Positions 31,489 through 42,776 of a stretch of 64,000 nt of DNA are shown one piece after another; the stretch's first letter is position 1; each line of letters begins with the position of its first letter. This DNA is from Turbatrix aceti (taxonomy: Eukaryota; Nematoda; Chromadorea; Rhabditida; Panagrolaimidae): contig OZ017766.1 of the NCBI GenBank assembly GCA_963969345.1, positions 9,858,001 to 9,922,000 on the forward strand, read 5' to 3'. The notes beneath the pieces were generated by a model. It made no database searches and was not told the origin of the DNA. It saw only the letters and a list, made by a program, of their open reading frames with translations. The position numbers and the translations under genes were made by a program.

Positions 31489-34400
31489 TTAATTGAAGGC
31501 ACAGAGTCTCTCAAAGTGGTACGGATTGTAGGCAGCGAGGTGGTACATCTGTCTGAAGCCGGCCTTCTCCCTCGCCGCATCGGTGACGAGCCAGTGCTTG
31601 TCGACGTAGTACTCGTGGAGAGCCTCAGCTTCCGCGGAGGTGTAGAGCTGTGTTTCGACGGGGATGAAGGGATCAATGTCCTCGAAGCCTTCTTCGGTAA
31701 AAAGTTCGATCGGTGTGTCCATCGGCACCGAGAGGGTGTCGTAGGCATCTGCGATCTCGCGTTTGTCTGCCACCATCACGACGGCGCCATTCGACCACGA
31801 ATCGGCCAAAAACTTTTTGAGCTGGACAATTAGCGAGATTTCGTCCGGCTTGGCCTACAAACAAAGTGTACAGTTATTTTTTCGAGAGCAGAAAAATGGG
31901 AAACAAAATTTGAAATATTTTGTAAATACTAAAAAAAAGGACAAGTTTTCTTCGAACAGTTTTTTCAAGTGTACAAAAAATTTAAAAACGGTCAAAATTA
32001 ACGATCCTCACGATTCTCAGTTTTGTGAAAAACTTTTCAGGTTTAACCGTAGAAAATTGCAAGTTTCTTTAATGCAGAAAATTTTTTTTTTAATTTTTTA
32101 AATTTTTTAAAAATAAAAAAAAAATTTTTTCATTCAAAATTTTTTAATCTAATTTAACAGACAGTCTGCGAGCCGATTTACAAACAAGGGGAGAGGGCCG
32201 ACACAGCAATTTTTACACTTTCAAATGTTTTGTGCCAAAATTGTAGAGGACCCTAAGGGCAGTCTAAAACCGCAATATTAGATTTTTTAAAAATCAGATT
32301 CGGGAGATTTGGGTTCAGATGTGTTTTCAAAAAATAGGATGTTACGTGTTTCGTTTGTGGGGAAATAATCTGAAAATTTGCTTACGGGGGTTTCAGAGCA
32401 CGGGGAATACGATGGCTTACTCAAATTTTTCAAAAAACAACTGCAAATATTTTTTATTGAATTTCGCCTTCACAAAATCGGCTTTACCGTTCCTTAAAAA
32501 AAATAATCGGACTATACCACTTATCCTATCTGAAAGAGCGATTTTTTTGGCATATAGCGTAGTGTTCTTTGAAAAAACGTAGAGTGCTTTCCGCCTTCTG
32601 GGTCTCGATTTGTAGTAAAAACGACCAAAAACCCCTTCAAAAAACATGGCGGGAAGTGCGCACGCGCATGCGCACGCGCGCGCGAGCACAAAAAAGGGGG
32701 TTTTTATGTAGTTTTTACCACAAATCGGGACCCAGAAGGCGGAAGGCACTCTACGTTTTTTCAAAGAACACTACGTTATGTGTCAAAAAAATCGCTCTTT
32801 CAGATAGGATAGGTGGTATAGCCCGATTATTTTTTTTAAGGAACGGTAAAGCCGATTTTGTGAAGGCAAAATTCAATAAAAAATATTTGCAGTAGTTTTT
32901 TAAAACATCTGAGTATGCTATCGTGTGCCCCGTGTTTTGAAACCCCTCTAAACAAATTTTCAGATTATTTCCCCGCAAACGAAACACGTGACATCCTATT
33001 TTTTGAAAACACATCTGAACCCAAATCTCCAGAATCTGATTTTAAAAAAATCTAATATTGCGGTTTTAGACTGCCCTTAGGGTCCTCTACAATTTTGGCT
33101 CAAAACATTTGAAAGTGTAAAAATTGCTGTGTCGTCGAATTCAAATCGGCTCACAGACTGTCTGTTAAGACGCACTCTGTGAGCCGATTTAGGAACAAGG
33201 TGAAGGGCGCGACCCCCTAATTTTACAACTTCAAATGTTTTGTGCCAAAGTTACAGGTGGCAGGGGGGGAGGTACAGAAATAAATATAAAAAAAAATTCC
33301 AGAAGCCGGATTCTGGAGATACGGCTTCTGGAAGTTTTCGATGTCAAATTTTCAACATGCTTCAAAAAATCTAATTTTTGGTACACAGGGGTATCTTGGC
33401 ACGAGAAATCGACTGGTGTACTCAGATTTTTTTTTAAACATTTGAGTTTTTTGAAATTCTTGATTTTTGCGATTTTCCGTCATTTTGGCTTACATTTTTG
33501 GCTACAGCGTCTGTATTTCTGTTTTCGGAGCGGTGAGGTTAAGTACATCTTAAAGATTACTCTTTTCTGAATCCAAGACAAAAAACCCAGAAAAAAATGG
33601 TGACAATTTGGTGACTTCTATTTTTTTGCCCGTTGCGCATTTGCGTAAAAAATTGGGCGCATGGTACAGCCATTGGTTTTAATAGGACGCGCAGGCTGTC
33701 TGGACTATCCTACTCTCTCTGGTCCCTCACTGCCAGTGAGTCACTGGTTTCTTTTTGTTCAGCGCGCGGTGCTCTCCTCTTCTCGCTGCTCGAGCGCGCT
33801 CGTCGAATTAATTGCAAAAAAAGCAATTTGGGGCCAAAATATTAATTTTTTACTTTTTTGGGTTACATTAGTAATTAGGATAATATTTGAAGTATTTTGA
33901 TGTGTTTTTTAGAATTGTACGACAATTTTTGATCGAAATCGAGTAGGGTTCGGAAGAAAAAATCCATAGAACTTCAAAATGCCGATAAAAAGCTAAAAAT
34001 TTCAGTGCGGACTAAAAACTAAATTTCCTTTCAAATGACGTACTCAGTTTTTTTTTTATCGATTCGATGAATGTTCGAAAAGACGGTTCTTTTCAGAAAT
34101 TTGAAAAATTCGGAACTTTTTAGAACTTTGATCAAAAAGTGAGTATCCCTAATCGAAAGCGCGGAGTCTTTTTTATCTAGAAACAAATTTTCAGGTACTT
34201 ACCATATCGCGTGGGCATACGGTACCGATTATCCCGAACCCTACCTGTTTAAGCGCCTGGGGCTATGAGGTGAAGCACTGTTTAACAAAGAGAGATAGCA
34301 CATCTTGTGCGGAATTTTTCGGCCTACAAAATCGTGTAACTCCTGAATTCCTATCAATTTTTTTGGCTTCATAATATTAATTCACGCAACATACACTCAT

Positions 34401-36742
34401 TTTTGGTTTCAATTTTCCGAAATTGAGATGAAAAAAGTGGTGTCTGGGAAAAAATCGCCGGTGACAGAGTTTTGGGGCATTATAGCATGAATCTCGACCC
34501 CAGACGTAAAAAACCCTGTAGAATTCAAAAAAGTTATTATTTTGTTCCTAAAGATTCGAAAAAGTTCCTAAAACTAATTATTTTTCCTAATTTTGAAATT
34601 TTAAGAACATTTCGGTCAAAATTGAAAGAAACGGATATCCCCATCAGATTCAAAATAGGATTTTATCTCAATACTGAAATTTTCAGCAATATTGCTTTCA
34701 AACGGAACAAATGGCGTTTTTTTTTCTACAGACCCCACTTTTTCGTTGCAAGCAGCTTGCACATGCGCGCCGAAAGTTGCCCCACGACAACAGTGTGCGT
34801 TTTTTACGCAAATGCGCAACGGGCAAAAAAATAGAAGTCACCAAATTGTCACCATTTTTTTCCGGGTTTTTTGTCTTAGATTCAGAAAAGAGTAATCTTT
34901 AAGTTGTACTTAACCTCACCGCTCCGAAAACAGAAATACAGACGCTGTAGCCAAAAATGTAAGGCAAAATGACGGAAAATCGAAAAAATCAAGAATTTCA
35001 AAAAACTCAGATGTTTAAAAAAAAATCTGAGTACACCAGTCGATTTCCCGTGCCAAAATACCCCTGTAAGCCAAAAATCAGATTTTTTGAAGCAAGTTGA
35101 AAATTTGACGTCGAAAACTTCCAGAAGCCGTAGCTTCAGAATCCGGCTTCTGGAATTTTTTTTATATTTATTTCTGTACCTCCCCCCCTGCCACCTGTAA
35201 CTTTGGCACAAAACATTTGAAGTTGTAAAATTAGGGGGTCGTCGATCCTAAATCGGCTCACAGAGTGTCTTTTAAATATAAAATTTATAACTCTTTTTGA
35301 AGCAGCAGTGATTTTATAAAAACAAAAAGTTGTGGATAAAATTAATATTTATTGAACACAAATACCCCCAGTTAAAAAAATGTTAAAAAAAAAGGTAAAA
35401 AAACACAAAGCAAAAAAATGTTTTGTGTAATAAGCTGCGAAACCAGTTTAAAAACAACAAATGCATCCCGCATCCCAAATGGACTATGAAAGTAACAGTT
35501 TTCAACTCCTCTTACCCCAAAAAAATAACTTACAAAAGTTCGATCAGCCTTTTTGATGAGTGTCTTTCCGTAGAGCGAATTGGCAGCGTCCATCGCGACG
35601 AGAAGCTTGAAGCCACCGGCCGACGCTGCACGTCTCAGCTCGCGCCAGAGCACCGCAACGCAGTCATTTGCGGCAAAAGGCGACGCGATGCCGAGGTCGA
35701 CGACCGCGGTGATGGGTTGGTCGGCTTCGGTGCGCTCCGTCTTGCTCCACTCGTAGACGCGTTCCGTCCGGGCGGCATCGCCGATTTTTGACCAAAGATG
35801 GTGGTTCTGCTGCTTGAAGTGTTGCAGGAAGGCGACCGAGTGTTCCGGGAGATCGATGCGACCCTGGGTGTGCGATGACATCTGGACGTCTTTCACCTGG
35901 CGGGTAAAGTCCATGACTAAAAAAAATTTTCGAATAAAACATTATTAAAAAAAAAAATTTTTTTTAATTAAAAATTTTTTTTTTTAATTTTAAAATATAA
36001 AAAATTTTTTTTAGTTAAAAAAAATAATTTTTTTTTTTAAATTCAAATAATAAAAAACATTTTTAAATTAAAAAAAATTTTACAAAAAAAAATTAATAAT
36101 AAAAAAAGTTCCAACTTTTTTTTATTTAAAAAAAAATTTGGAGAGACGCTTCGCAATAAAAAAAATAATAAATAAAAAAATTTTTCATTGAAAAATTAAT
36201 TTCTTTATATGTAGAAATTTTTTATTTAAAAAAATAGCTAAAAAAATAATAAGATGAAAAAAAATATTAACAAAATATTTTTAAAATCAGTTTAAAAAAA
36301 AATTTAATATCAGTTTACCCCCCAAAAACTCACCATCCCGGACATTGACGATAACCCATTTCTGGTTGTAGGCCAGGTGAACTGTCTGCGCCAAAGTCAG
36401 TGTTTTTCCGGTGCCGAATCGGCCCCATAAAACGACTCTGATCGCCGGGAAGGAGGGCCTGGCAGCGGCGAGGCAGTGAGCGACCTCCAGAAATTGTTCC
36501 CGACAGAGCAGCGAGCACTCATTCAGCGTGTCGATCTGTTTTTTGATTTTCGAAGGGGCAATGACCGAAAAATTGAGTGACTGGACAGTTTCGAGTGGGA
36601 TGTGGTACAGCTTGCCGACATCGCCGATGCCGAGGGCGGCAGGATCGTCGGTGGATGTCCGCTGGTAGTGACGGAGGGCAGAGAGGAGTCCGGACTTGGA
36701 CCGTAGGGCCGTGGATGTGCGTTTTGAGAGGAGTGATAGCAT
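31489..36742 (-). CDS. dap-3: Mitochondrial small ribosomal subunit protein S29 (DAP3)
   Basis: DAP3/MRPS29 is a GTP-binding component of the mitochondrial small ribosomal subunit. The minus-strand exons are 36742-36334, 35916-35534 and 31854-31489, giving 385 aa (human about 398). Residues 1-30 are Arg/Ser/Leu-rich, as in a mitochondrial presequence. The P-loop GRFGTGKT is at 107-114. Later segments include VVDLGIAS, the FKLLVAMDAANSLYG Walker-B-like region and a C-terminal ending YNPYHFERLCAFN. ATATCAG ten bases before the start supports trans-splicing at this methionine and rules out the longer upstream frame. Intron 1 (417 bp) is almost pure A/T runs. Intron 2 is 3.7 kb and is filled by two palindromic elements. 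Confidence 0.93.
32157..33165. mobile_element. Palindromic TIR element A in dap-3 intron 2
   Basis: The ends ACAGACAGTCTGCGAGCCGA and its near-reverse complement are flanked by TA (32155-32156 and 33166-33167). The arms of about 480 bp are nearly identical inverted copies. They meet at a 28-base alternating purine-pyrimidine tract (32657-32684). No transposase. Confidence 0.85.
33168..35272. mobile_element. Palindromic TIR element B in dap-3 intron 2
   Basis: The left end AGACGCACTCTGTGAGCCGA pairs with the right end CGGCTCACAGAGTGTCTTTT, next to TA on each side. The arms of about 490 bp (33168-33660 and 34790-35272) are inverted copies and share the GTGAGCCGATT and TTTTGTGCCA motifs with element A, so the two are related. 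The ~1.1-kb core holds no long coding frame. Element B abuts element A at the right-hand TA of A. Confidence 0.8.
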
Positions 36743-37648
36743 TTTTTGTGCTGATATAAAAAACAAAAGTTTTTTTTACAATATTGAGGATTTTTGCCAG
36801 GAATGCGCGTACGGCAATTTTTTTTTCGGAAACGAACGCGTACAAGTATTATAAATACATAAATTTAAATTTGTTCACGAAAAAAAAACACGAACAAAAA
36901 AATCGAATTTTTTCAACTAAAAAAATTACAACGAAAAAAAAATTCAAGGAAAAAAATTGACAACGACTTCGTTTAGTTTTTTATTTATAATAATACAAAA
37001 ATAAATATCAGTTTTGAAAAATTTTTCCTGCAAAACAGATCGCTTTTATCAACGATTTAATACAGTTTTCACAACCAAAAAAATTTCTAGCGTTTTTTGT
37101 TCCCGTCCAGCATTTTTTTTTAAATTAACTCATTGGACAAAAAAAAAGAGCAAAATCACGGGCTATTGAGTAAACGAAATACAGTTTTCAAAATCAAAAA
37201 AAGTGTTTCTTGGAGTGTTGAACACACTCCAAACATTTTTTTTAAAAATTCGAGCTAACGTTTAAAAAAATGTTTCTTTTTCAAAAAAATGTTTTTTTGC
37301 AAAATCGATCGCTTATGAGACCAAGAATGGAAGGGCGGGAATTTTTTCTGTTCACGAACCAACACGAACATTTCGATAATTTTGTTCGTGAAATCGAAAG
37401 AATTTGATAATTTTACCGTATTCGCAAACGTACAAAAGACATTTTTAACTGTGATTGCAAATAAACGCAAAAAAAAGTAAATTTTAGAAAAATGGATACA
37501 ACTCCTATCAGTTTTCACAACAAAAAAAATAATTTCAGGGTATCCAACCCATTTTTGACGCCGCCAGACAGTTTCAAAAAAAGTCAAATTCAACAATCAC
37601 CGATTACGATTAACAGAAAAAAACAAAAACAGTTTTTTTTTTCATGAT
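36743..37648. other. Intergenic between dap-3 and dohh
   Basis: AT-rich with oligo-A/T runs. No gene, RNA or repeat structure was recognised. Confidence 0.6.
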
Positions 37649-39871
37649 TCACGCAACTTCAGCGTACTCAAATTCATCGGTCTGCTCGTACTTGCTCATG
37701 TCGATGGCAACGACGCAGCTATCACGGACGACGACATCCTTATCGTCAGCAAATTCCTGAACCAAAGCCTCGGATTCTGGTGTACCGATAGATCCCAGGG
37801 CTTCTGCGCACTCGTGACGCACCATGCAATTTTCGTCCTCATTTTTGAGACCAAAAGCCAGGTCGGGTATGGATACCGGCGACTGGAGTTGGCCAAGGAC
37901 GTAGGCAACTTCGTGGCGGAAAAGAGCGCTGTCCGGACAGTGGAGGCCCTGGCCGAGAGCGAGGATGGATTCCTTCGTGTTGATATTACGAAGGGAAAAC
38001 ATGGCTTTGTAGCGATCAAAAAGTGGCTTTGCAGGATCGATAAGGATTTTTTTGAGCGTCTCGACGCTGTCTGTGGTCGGGAATGATGGTGTGGGGTCTG
38101 AAAAAACCAATTAGAAAGAATCTAAGTTATACACCAGTGAAAAAAAATGTGTTAGACACAGTTTTGAAAAATTTTCCCAAAATTTTGCCAAAAAGTTGTT
38201 TTTACTACAAAAAGTTTTTACCGTAAATTTTACCTGTTTGAGTGATTGATCTAAGAATCCAGTTACTATAGCCTGAAATCGAGTTTTTGCAATTTTTGAC
38301 GACTTTCGAAACGTTGTAGATAAAAAAACTACGGCATTTCAAAAACCGGGGCACTTTTCCCGAAAACCATTAAAGATCAAAGCAGTTTTTTACGTAGAAT
38401 CCGATAAAAATACATATAAAAATTTTGGGTTGCCGCCTTGAAAAATGCCGAAACCAATGTTGACATTCTGACCCTTTTTCAAATGCAAATTTCGGCATTT
38501 TTCAAGGTGATAAACCAATATTGAATGCCGCAGTTTTTTTGCTATAACGTTTCAAAAATTGTCAAAATTGGAAAAAACGCGATTTTAGGCGATTTTAGTG
38601 GAAAAAAATGTAAGAAAAGTTTGAAAAATTTTCACAAAATTTTGCCAAAAAGTTGCTTTTACAATAAAAAGTTTTAACCGTAAGTTTCACCTGTTTGAAT
38701 CAACGGACAGTTCAGTTACGATAGCCTGAAATCGAGTGTTTGCTATTTTTGACAATTTTCGGCACGTTGTAGATAAAAAACTACGGCACTTGAAAAACCG
38801 GGGTACACATTGATCAGACCAGTTTTTTATGGAGAATCCGTTAAAAATATGAAAATTTTGGGTTGCCACCTTGAAAAATGCCGAAACCAATGTGACCCTT
38901 TTTCAAATGCAAATTTCGGCATTTTTCAAGGTGGTAAACCAATATTTTTATATTTTTCTCAGATTCTCCATCAAAAACTCCGTCGATCCTTTTAACTTAC
39001 GAATGCTCCAGTTTTTTTGCTATAACGTGCCAAAAATTGTCAAAATTGAAAAAAACGCGATTTTAGGCGATCGTAACACCGTAAAAAAAGGTAAATCGGA
39101 CGGTAAAAAACTTTTCACAGTAAAAGCAACTTTTTGGCAAAATTTCGTGAAGAATTTCCAAAACGTCACCCAACATAAATCCGATTCAATCAGTGAAAAC
39201 AAACCGATAGAATCGTAAGGCGAATTCGTGTCTTTTCCCTCGCTGATGACCCATTCGATTCGCTGGGCCGCGAGTTGACAAGTCTCGGCGATCTCGGGCA
39301 ACGGATCTTTTGCGTATTTGTGGAGAATGTCCAGAGCGACAGGATCCCCGATTGCTCCGAGGCCTTCGCCGGCTTCGTGGCGGACCATTGGTTCTGCAAA
39401 AAAAAAATTTTTTTTTAGTTAAAATATTTTTCAAATTCAAAAAATCCGTAAATTTTCACTAAAAAAAGGCCTGTCAGTTTAAAATCAATCTTCCTCCCTA
39501 ACAAAAAAATGATGGCTATTCAGCACAGTTTGAATCCCCTCTTTTAAAAAAAAATATTATTACCCTGTTTTTCGTCCTCAAGGACACCGACAAGAATTGG
39601 AATGGCAGTTTTGTTGCCCATCTGTCCGAGGCAGTAGGCCAGCTCGTGTTTGAGCAGCGCTGAATCGTCGACAAAAGCCTTGCCAATCCAGTCGACAGAT
39701 GCGTCATTCTTGATGTTGCGGAGGGTGAAAAGTGCACGAAAACGATCAGCAAGAGGCAATCTGAAAAAGACTTCAGTTTTTATTAAAAAAAATGTTTTAC
39801 GAGTTCAAATCCTACTTGTGGTCAATCAGTTTTCCACCGATGGTATTGATCTGCTCGGCTGTGTACTCCAT
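37649..39871 (-). CDS. dohh-1: Deoxyhypusine hydroxylase (HEAT-repeat di-iron enzyme)
   Basis: This enzyme completes hypusine synthesis on translation factor eIF5A. The minus-strand exons are 39871-39816, 39760-39564, 39393-39205 and 38097-37649, giving 296 aa (human about 302). Two halves of HEAT-like repeats carry the four His-Glu pairs that bind the diiron centre: [38 protein letters not shown] and [14 protein letters not shown]. The linker ...SPYDSIDPTPSF joins the halves as in orthologues. The C-terminus is [12 protein letters not shown]...EYAEVA. Intron phases are consistent throughout. Intron 3 (1,107 bp) contains duplicated palindromic sequence. A decayed paralogue lies at 30662-31260. 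Confidence 0.95.
38160..39155. repeat. Duplicated palindromic block in dohh intron 3
   Basis: Two direct copies start near 38165 and 38622 (shared CAAAATTTTGCCAAAAAGTT, GCCTGAAATCGAGT, AACCGGGG, and CGCGATTTTAGGCGAT at the ends). Each holds its own inverted pair (GCCTTGAAAAATGCCGAAA and TTTCGGCATTTTTCAAGG). A third, inverted piece lies at about 39100-39150. The layout suggests nested or tandem MITE insertions. Confidence 0.8.
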
Positions 39872-40423
39872 GATTCAATGTGAGAACCTCAAAGCAGGAA
39901 ACAGAAGCAACGTGGGAAGAAAAAGAAAAAAAAAGCGAATATAAAACGCGCTGCATAAAAAAATTTTACGCAAAGTGGAAGAATTTTCGTGTTGAGAGCA
40001 TCGAAAATAGGGAAAATGATAATCGCCAAATTCAGTTTACTATTTTTGATTTTTTGATTTGCGTTCAAAAAAAACAAACAAATAACCAAATTGATATCAA
40101 TGAGGTTTTTTTTTCGGATTTAAATCAAAGAACAGTGAACGTTTTTCCTCATTCGTCGACAAAAAAAACACAGAAGTTTCAACATCAGTGTATTTTTTTG
40201 GACTTTTCGTGGTATATTTTTTTTTATCTTCACTGTGCACTAATCACATTTGTTTTTTATCAAGAATCCAATTTATTGATCAGAAATTGATATATATATT
40301 GTCACAGCTTTATAAATATTCATGAATTAAAAATTTTTTTTGTGGTTGATAGTTACTTTATTTGTTCAGTTCAGGATTGATTGAGTGTACTATAGTCACT
40401 CAAGTTGTCAATAAATGTTTCAA
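39872..40423. other. Intergenic between dohh and SXP/RAL-2 gene 2
   Basis: AT-rich. No gene or repeat recognised. Confidence 0.6.
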
Positions 40424-41121
40424 TCAGACAACGCTGACATCAGTTGGGTTGGTGGAATCATTACGATTACCACCTCCACGTCGGTTGGCACCACGACGTC
40501 CGCGTCCTAAACAGAAATTTTTTTTTTTGATATTGCAAATAACTTTAACAAAAACAAACCTCGACTACTGCCTCCTCGTCCACTACGGGCAATAGAACAT
40601 GCAGGCAACCCAATTGTTGACGACAATTCATTGACAACAGTTTCACTCAGGCTGCTTACCGCGTTGTCGATTTCCTGACATTCTTCAAGGGGCGAAATGC
40701 CGTCATTTTGCAGGATCGCCTTGAGGGTAGCGTAGGCTTCCTGGGCATTACTGGACAAATCCTGGGCGGCAGCGTCGTATTGAGCCGTTATATCCGCTCG
40801 CACCTGGCTGATATTAGCGAGAATCTCATTCACCTGTTCGCCGATGTTTCCACCCTGAGCCTGTGCCCAGTCGACGAGATTCGTCCGAATATCGCTTTTG
40901 GTGTTGTTGACGTCCGAAAGAATGCTGGCAACCTCGCTGAGTTGCGTAGAGTTGAGTGCCAATCCGAGGGTCCGGATGTACCTTTTTATTCCACAAATGG
41001 AAGTGGAAATATTGCCAAATCCAGGATCTGCATTGTCATCGGGATCGGTTTGCGCGGAAGACGGAACATTGAAGAGGCCGAGGATTAGGATGATGGGACA
41101 TAGAAGATGGTTCGTGCGCAT
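40424..41121 (-). CDS. SXP/RAL-2-like secreted protein 2
   Basis: The minus-strand exons 41121-40560 and 40506-40424 encode 214 aa. A signal peptide (MRTNHLLCPIILILGLF...SSA) precedes the same helical domain as the other two copies: DWAQAQGGNI, NISQVRADITAQYDAAAQ, LKAILQNDGISPLEECQEI and STIGLP. The tail is short and Arg/Gly-rich (RGRRGANRRGGG), unlike the long Gly/Tyr tails of the other two. The intron sits at the same place, one base into a Gly codon at the start of the tail, so the three genes share ancestry. It is expected to be secreted, with no known enzymatic activity. Confidence 0.85.
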
Positions 41122-41287
41122 GATTTTTTGCTGATTTCTGAAAATTTAGATCGTTTACAATTTTTCTAAAAATTGGATTGTTTGCACTGAAATTTTTTGA
41201 AAACGGCAACAAATAGTTATTTTGTGTTATCAGTTATTTTCAAAATTGGCATCAAAAGTAAAAAAAAATTGATTTGGTCAAAAATAA

Positions 41288-41456
41288 AAATTTAGTCCGT
41301 GTGGTCTCAAAGGTGAAAAATGAAAATTTAGTCCGTGTGGTCTCAAAGGTGAAAAATGAAAATTTAGTCCGTGTGGTCTCAAAGGTGAAAAATGAAAATT
41401 TAGTCCGTGTGGTCTCAAAGGTGAAAAATGAAAATTTAGTCCGTGTGGTCTCAAAT
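41288..41456. repeat. 36-bp minisatellite, about five copies
   Basis: TTTAGTCCGTGTGGTCTCAA recurs at 41291, 41327, 41363, 41399 and 41435, exactly 36 bp apart. It lies between the start codon and the TATA-like motif of SXP/RAL-2 gene 2. Because 36 is a multiple of three it creates repetitive open frames on both strands, which I do not consider genes. Confidence 0.95.
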
Positions 41457-41529
41457 TCGAGATATTTTTTAAACAAATATAAAAAACAACCACAACCCCC
41501 GATGACTTCCTCCCATCAATCACCTCGGC

Positions 41530-41800
41530 TACATATTTATACCATATTCCTCAACCTTAAATCTGTTTGCAACAAAAACAGAAAAAAAACATATCTCGCC
41601 AGATTAATTCATACGATGTTGAACTTCCGATGATCCTCTTCATGCTACATCATGTTTTTTTACTGATATTGTTGATCTCTGACAAAACAAACATCAGTAC
41701 GTAAAAATTGACGTGTATCGAATTTTCACTACAAAATCATCAAAATCACCGCAGGAATAACAACTGGATAAATTTTTGTTTTGTTAGTATGACACAAACA
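41530..41800 (-). promoter_or_regulatory. Upstream region of SXP/RAL-2 gene 2, conserved with gene 3
   Basis: A TATAAATA motif (minus strand) lies near 41535-41541. Further upstream, GATTAATTC (about 41604) and CTGACAAAACAAACA (about 41680), followed by a GACGTG core, are in the same order and spacing as upstream of gene 3 (46215 and 46294). Confidence 0.6.
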
Positions 41801-41991
41801 AACACAAAACAGACACAATTTTTTTTGTAGTATCTAAAAACATTGCAGAATTGCAGGTTCGTACACCTGCAAATTATTTGCTTGTGTTCAAATTTGAGTG
41901 ATTTGAAATTTGTCACGAACGATTCCTCAAAATGATGACACGGATTAGTGTTCAAATTTGTAAAACATGTAACCATAAAGACATTCCGGAC

Positions 41992-42150
41992 TAGGGTTCC
42001 TGCCCCGCCCCGATCTCCCTAGGGTTCCTGCCCCGCCCCGATCTCCGCGGGGCCACGGTGAAAACCCCGCGGGGATTTCCCCGTACCCCCCCCCCGTGAC
42101 GATTTCGCCCCCGTGAAATTCTCCGTTTCCCCCCCCGTCAAAATTTTCTC
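41992..42150. repeat. GC-rich island, probable truncated hAT-like element
   Basis: TAGGGTTCCTGCCCCGCCCC occurs twice in tandem (about 28 bp apart) and is followed by CCCCGCGGGG and C-runs. The TAGGGTTC start matches the termini of the two intact GC-rich MITEs. No right-hand terminus was found. Confidence 0.5.
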
Positions 42151-42776
42151 CCCGTAAAATTCCTAATTCAAAATTTTAACGGCGTTTTTGAAAAAAAATG
42201 ACAAAATTGAAGTTTGTAACGCCAGTTTTTGTTTTCGTTTTAAATCCTGCTTTGCCGTGCGTCAACTTTTTTATTTTATTTTATCTACTGAATATTTATC
42301 ACAAATAGAGAATGAAAATTTTTTTTTAGTTTGAATGTTATTGACCGTAGTCATTCAGATATGTATGTATGATATTTAGTTCACGATCGTTCACGAATGT
42401 CGACATTGTATGTATTTCAGTTTGCAGCTATATTTAATTTTACTCAACCTATTAACATGGTCACCAGTTTTCTAATACTTTTCAAAGGTAATTATCACAG
42501 TTAAACAAGGACCCGTTCGACGGCGGTCATTCGGATTTTGTAATGTTGACACCAGAAACGGCAACTTTGTTGTTTGTGAGCGCACAGTCCAGTTTCACTT
42601 TTGTCAAACGCATGATTGAAAACTTTGGGGGGTAAGGTTAAGCGCGGCACAAAATAAAATATGTACAAATAAATAATGTGCGGCCTAGTAACAAAAGTTT
42701 TCAATTTTTTTGAATAATATTTAAATTATTTAGCCGTTTTTTCTTCCGATTTTCCCGTGCACAATTTTTCGTTTAC
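42151..42776. other. Intergenic, no gene seen
   Basis: AT-rich sequence with no recognisable structure. Confidence 0.5.

Noticed and set aside
34195..34330. Possible 5S rRNA: ACCATATCGCG followed by TTTAAGCGCCTGGGG
   Set aside because: It resembles the 5' half of 5S rRNA only loosely. The conserved box C (GGAGACCGCCTGGGAA-like) and the closing helix are absent, and it lies in the core of element B.
41274..41633. Open frames on both strands with 12-residue repeats
   Set aside because: They are a by-product of a 36-bp minisatellite whose length is a multiple of three. There is no start context or splice support.
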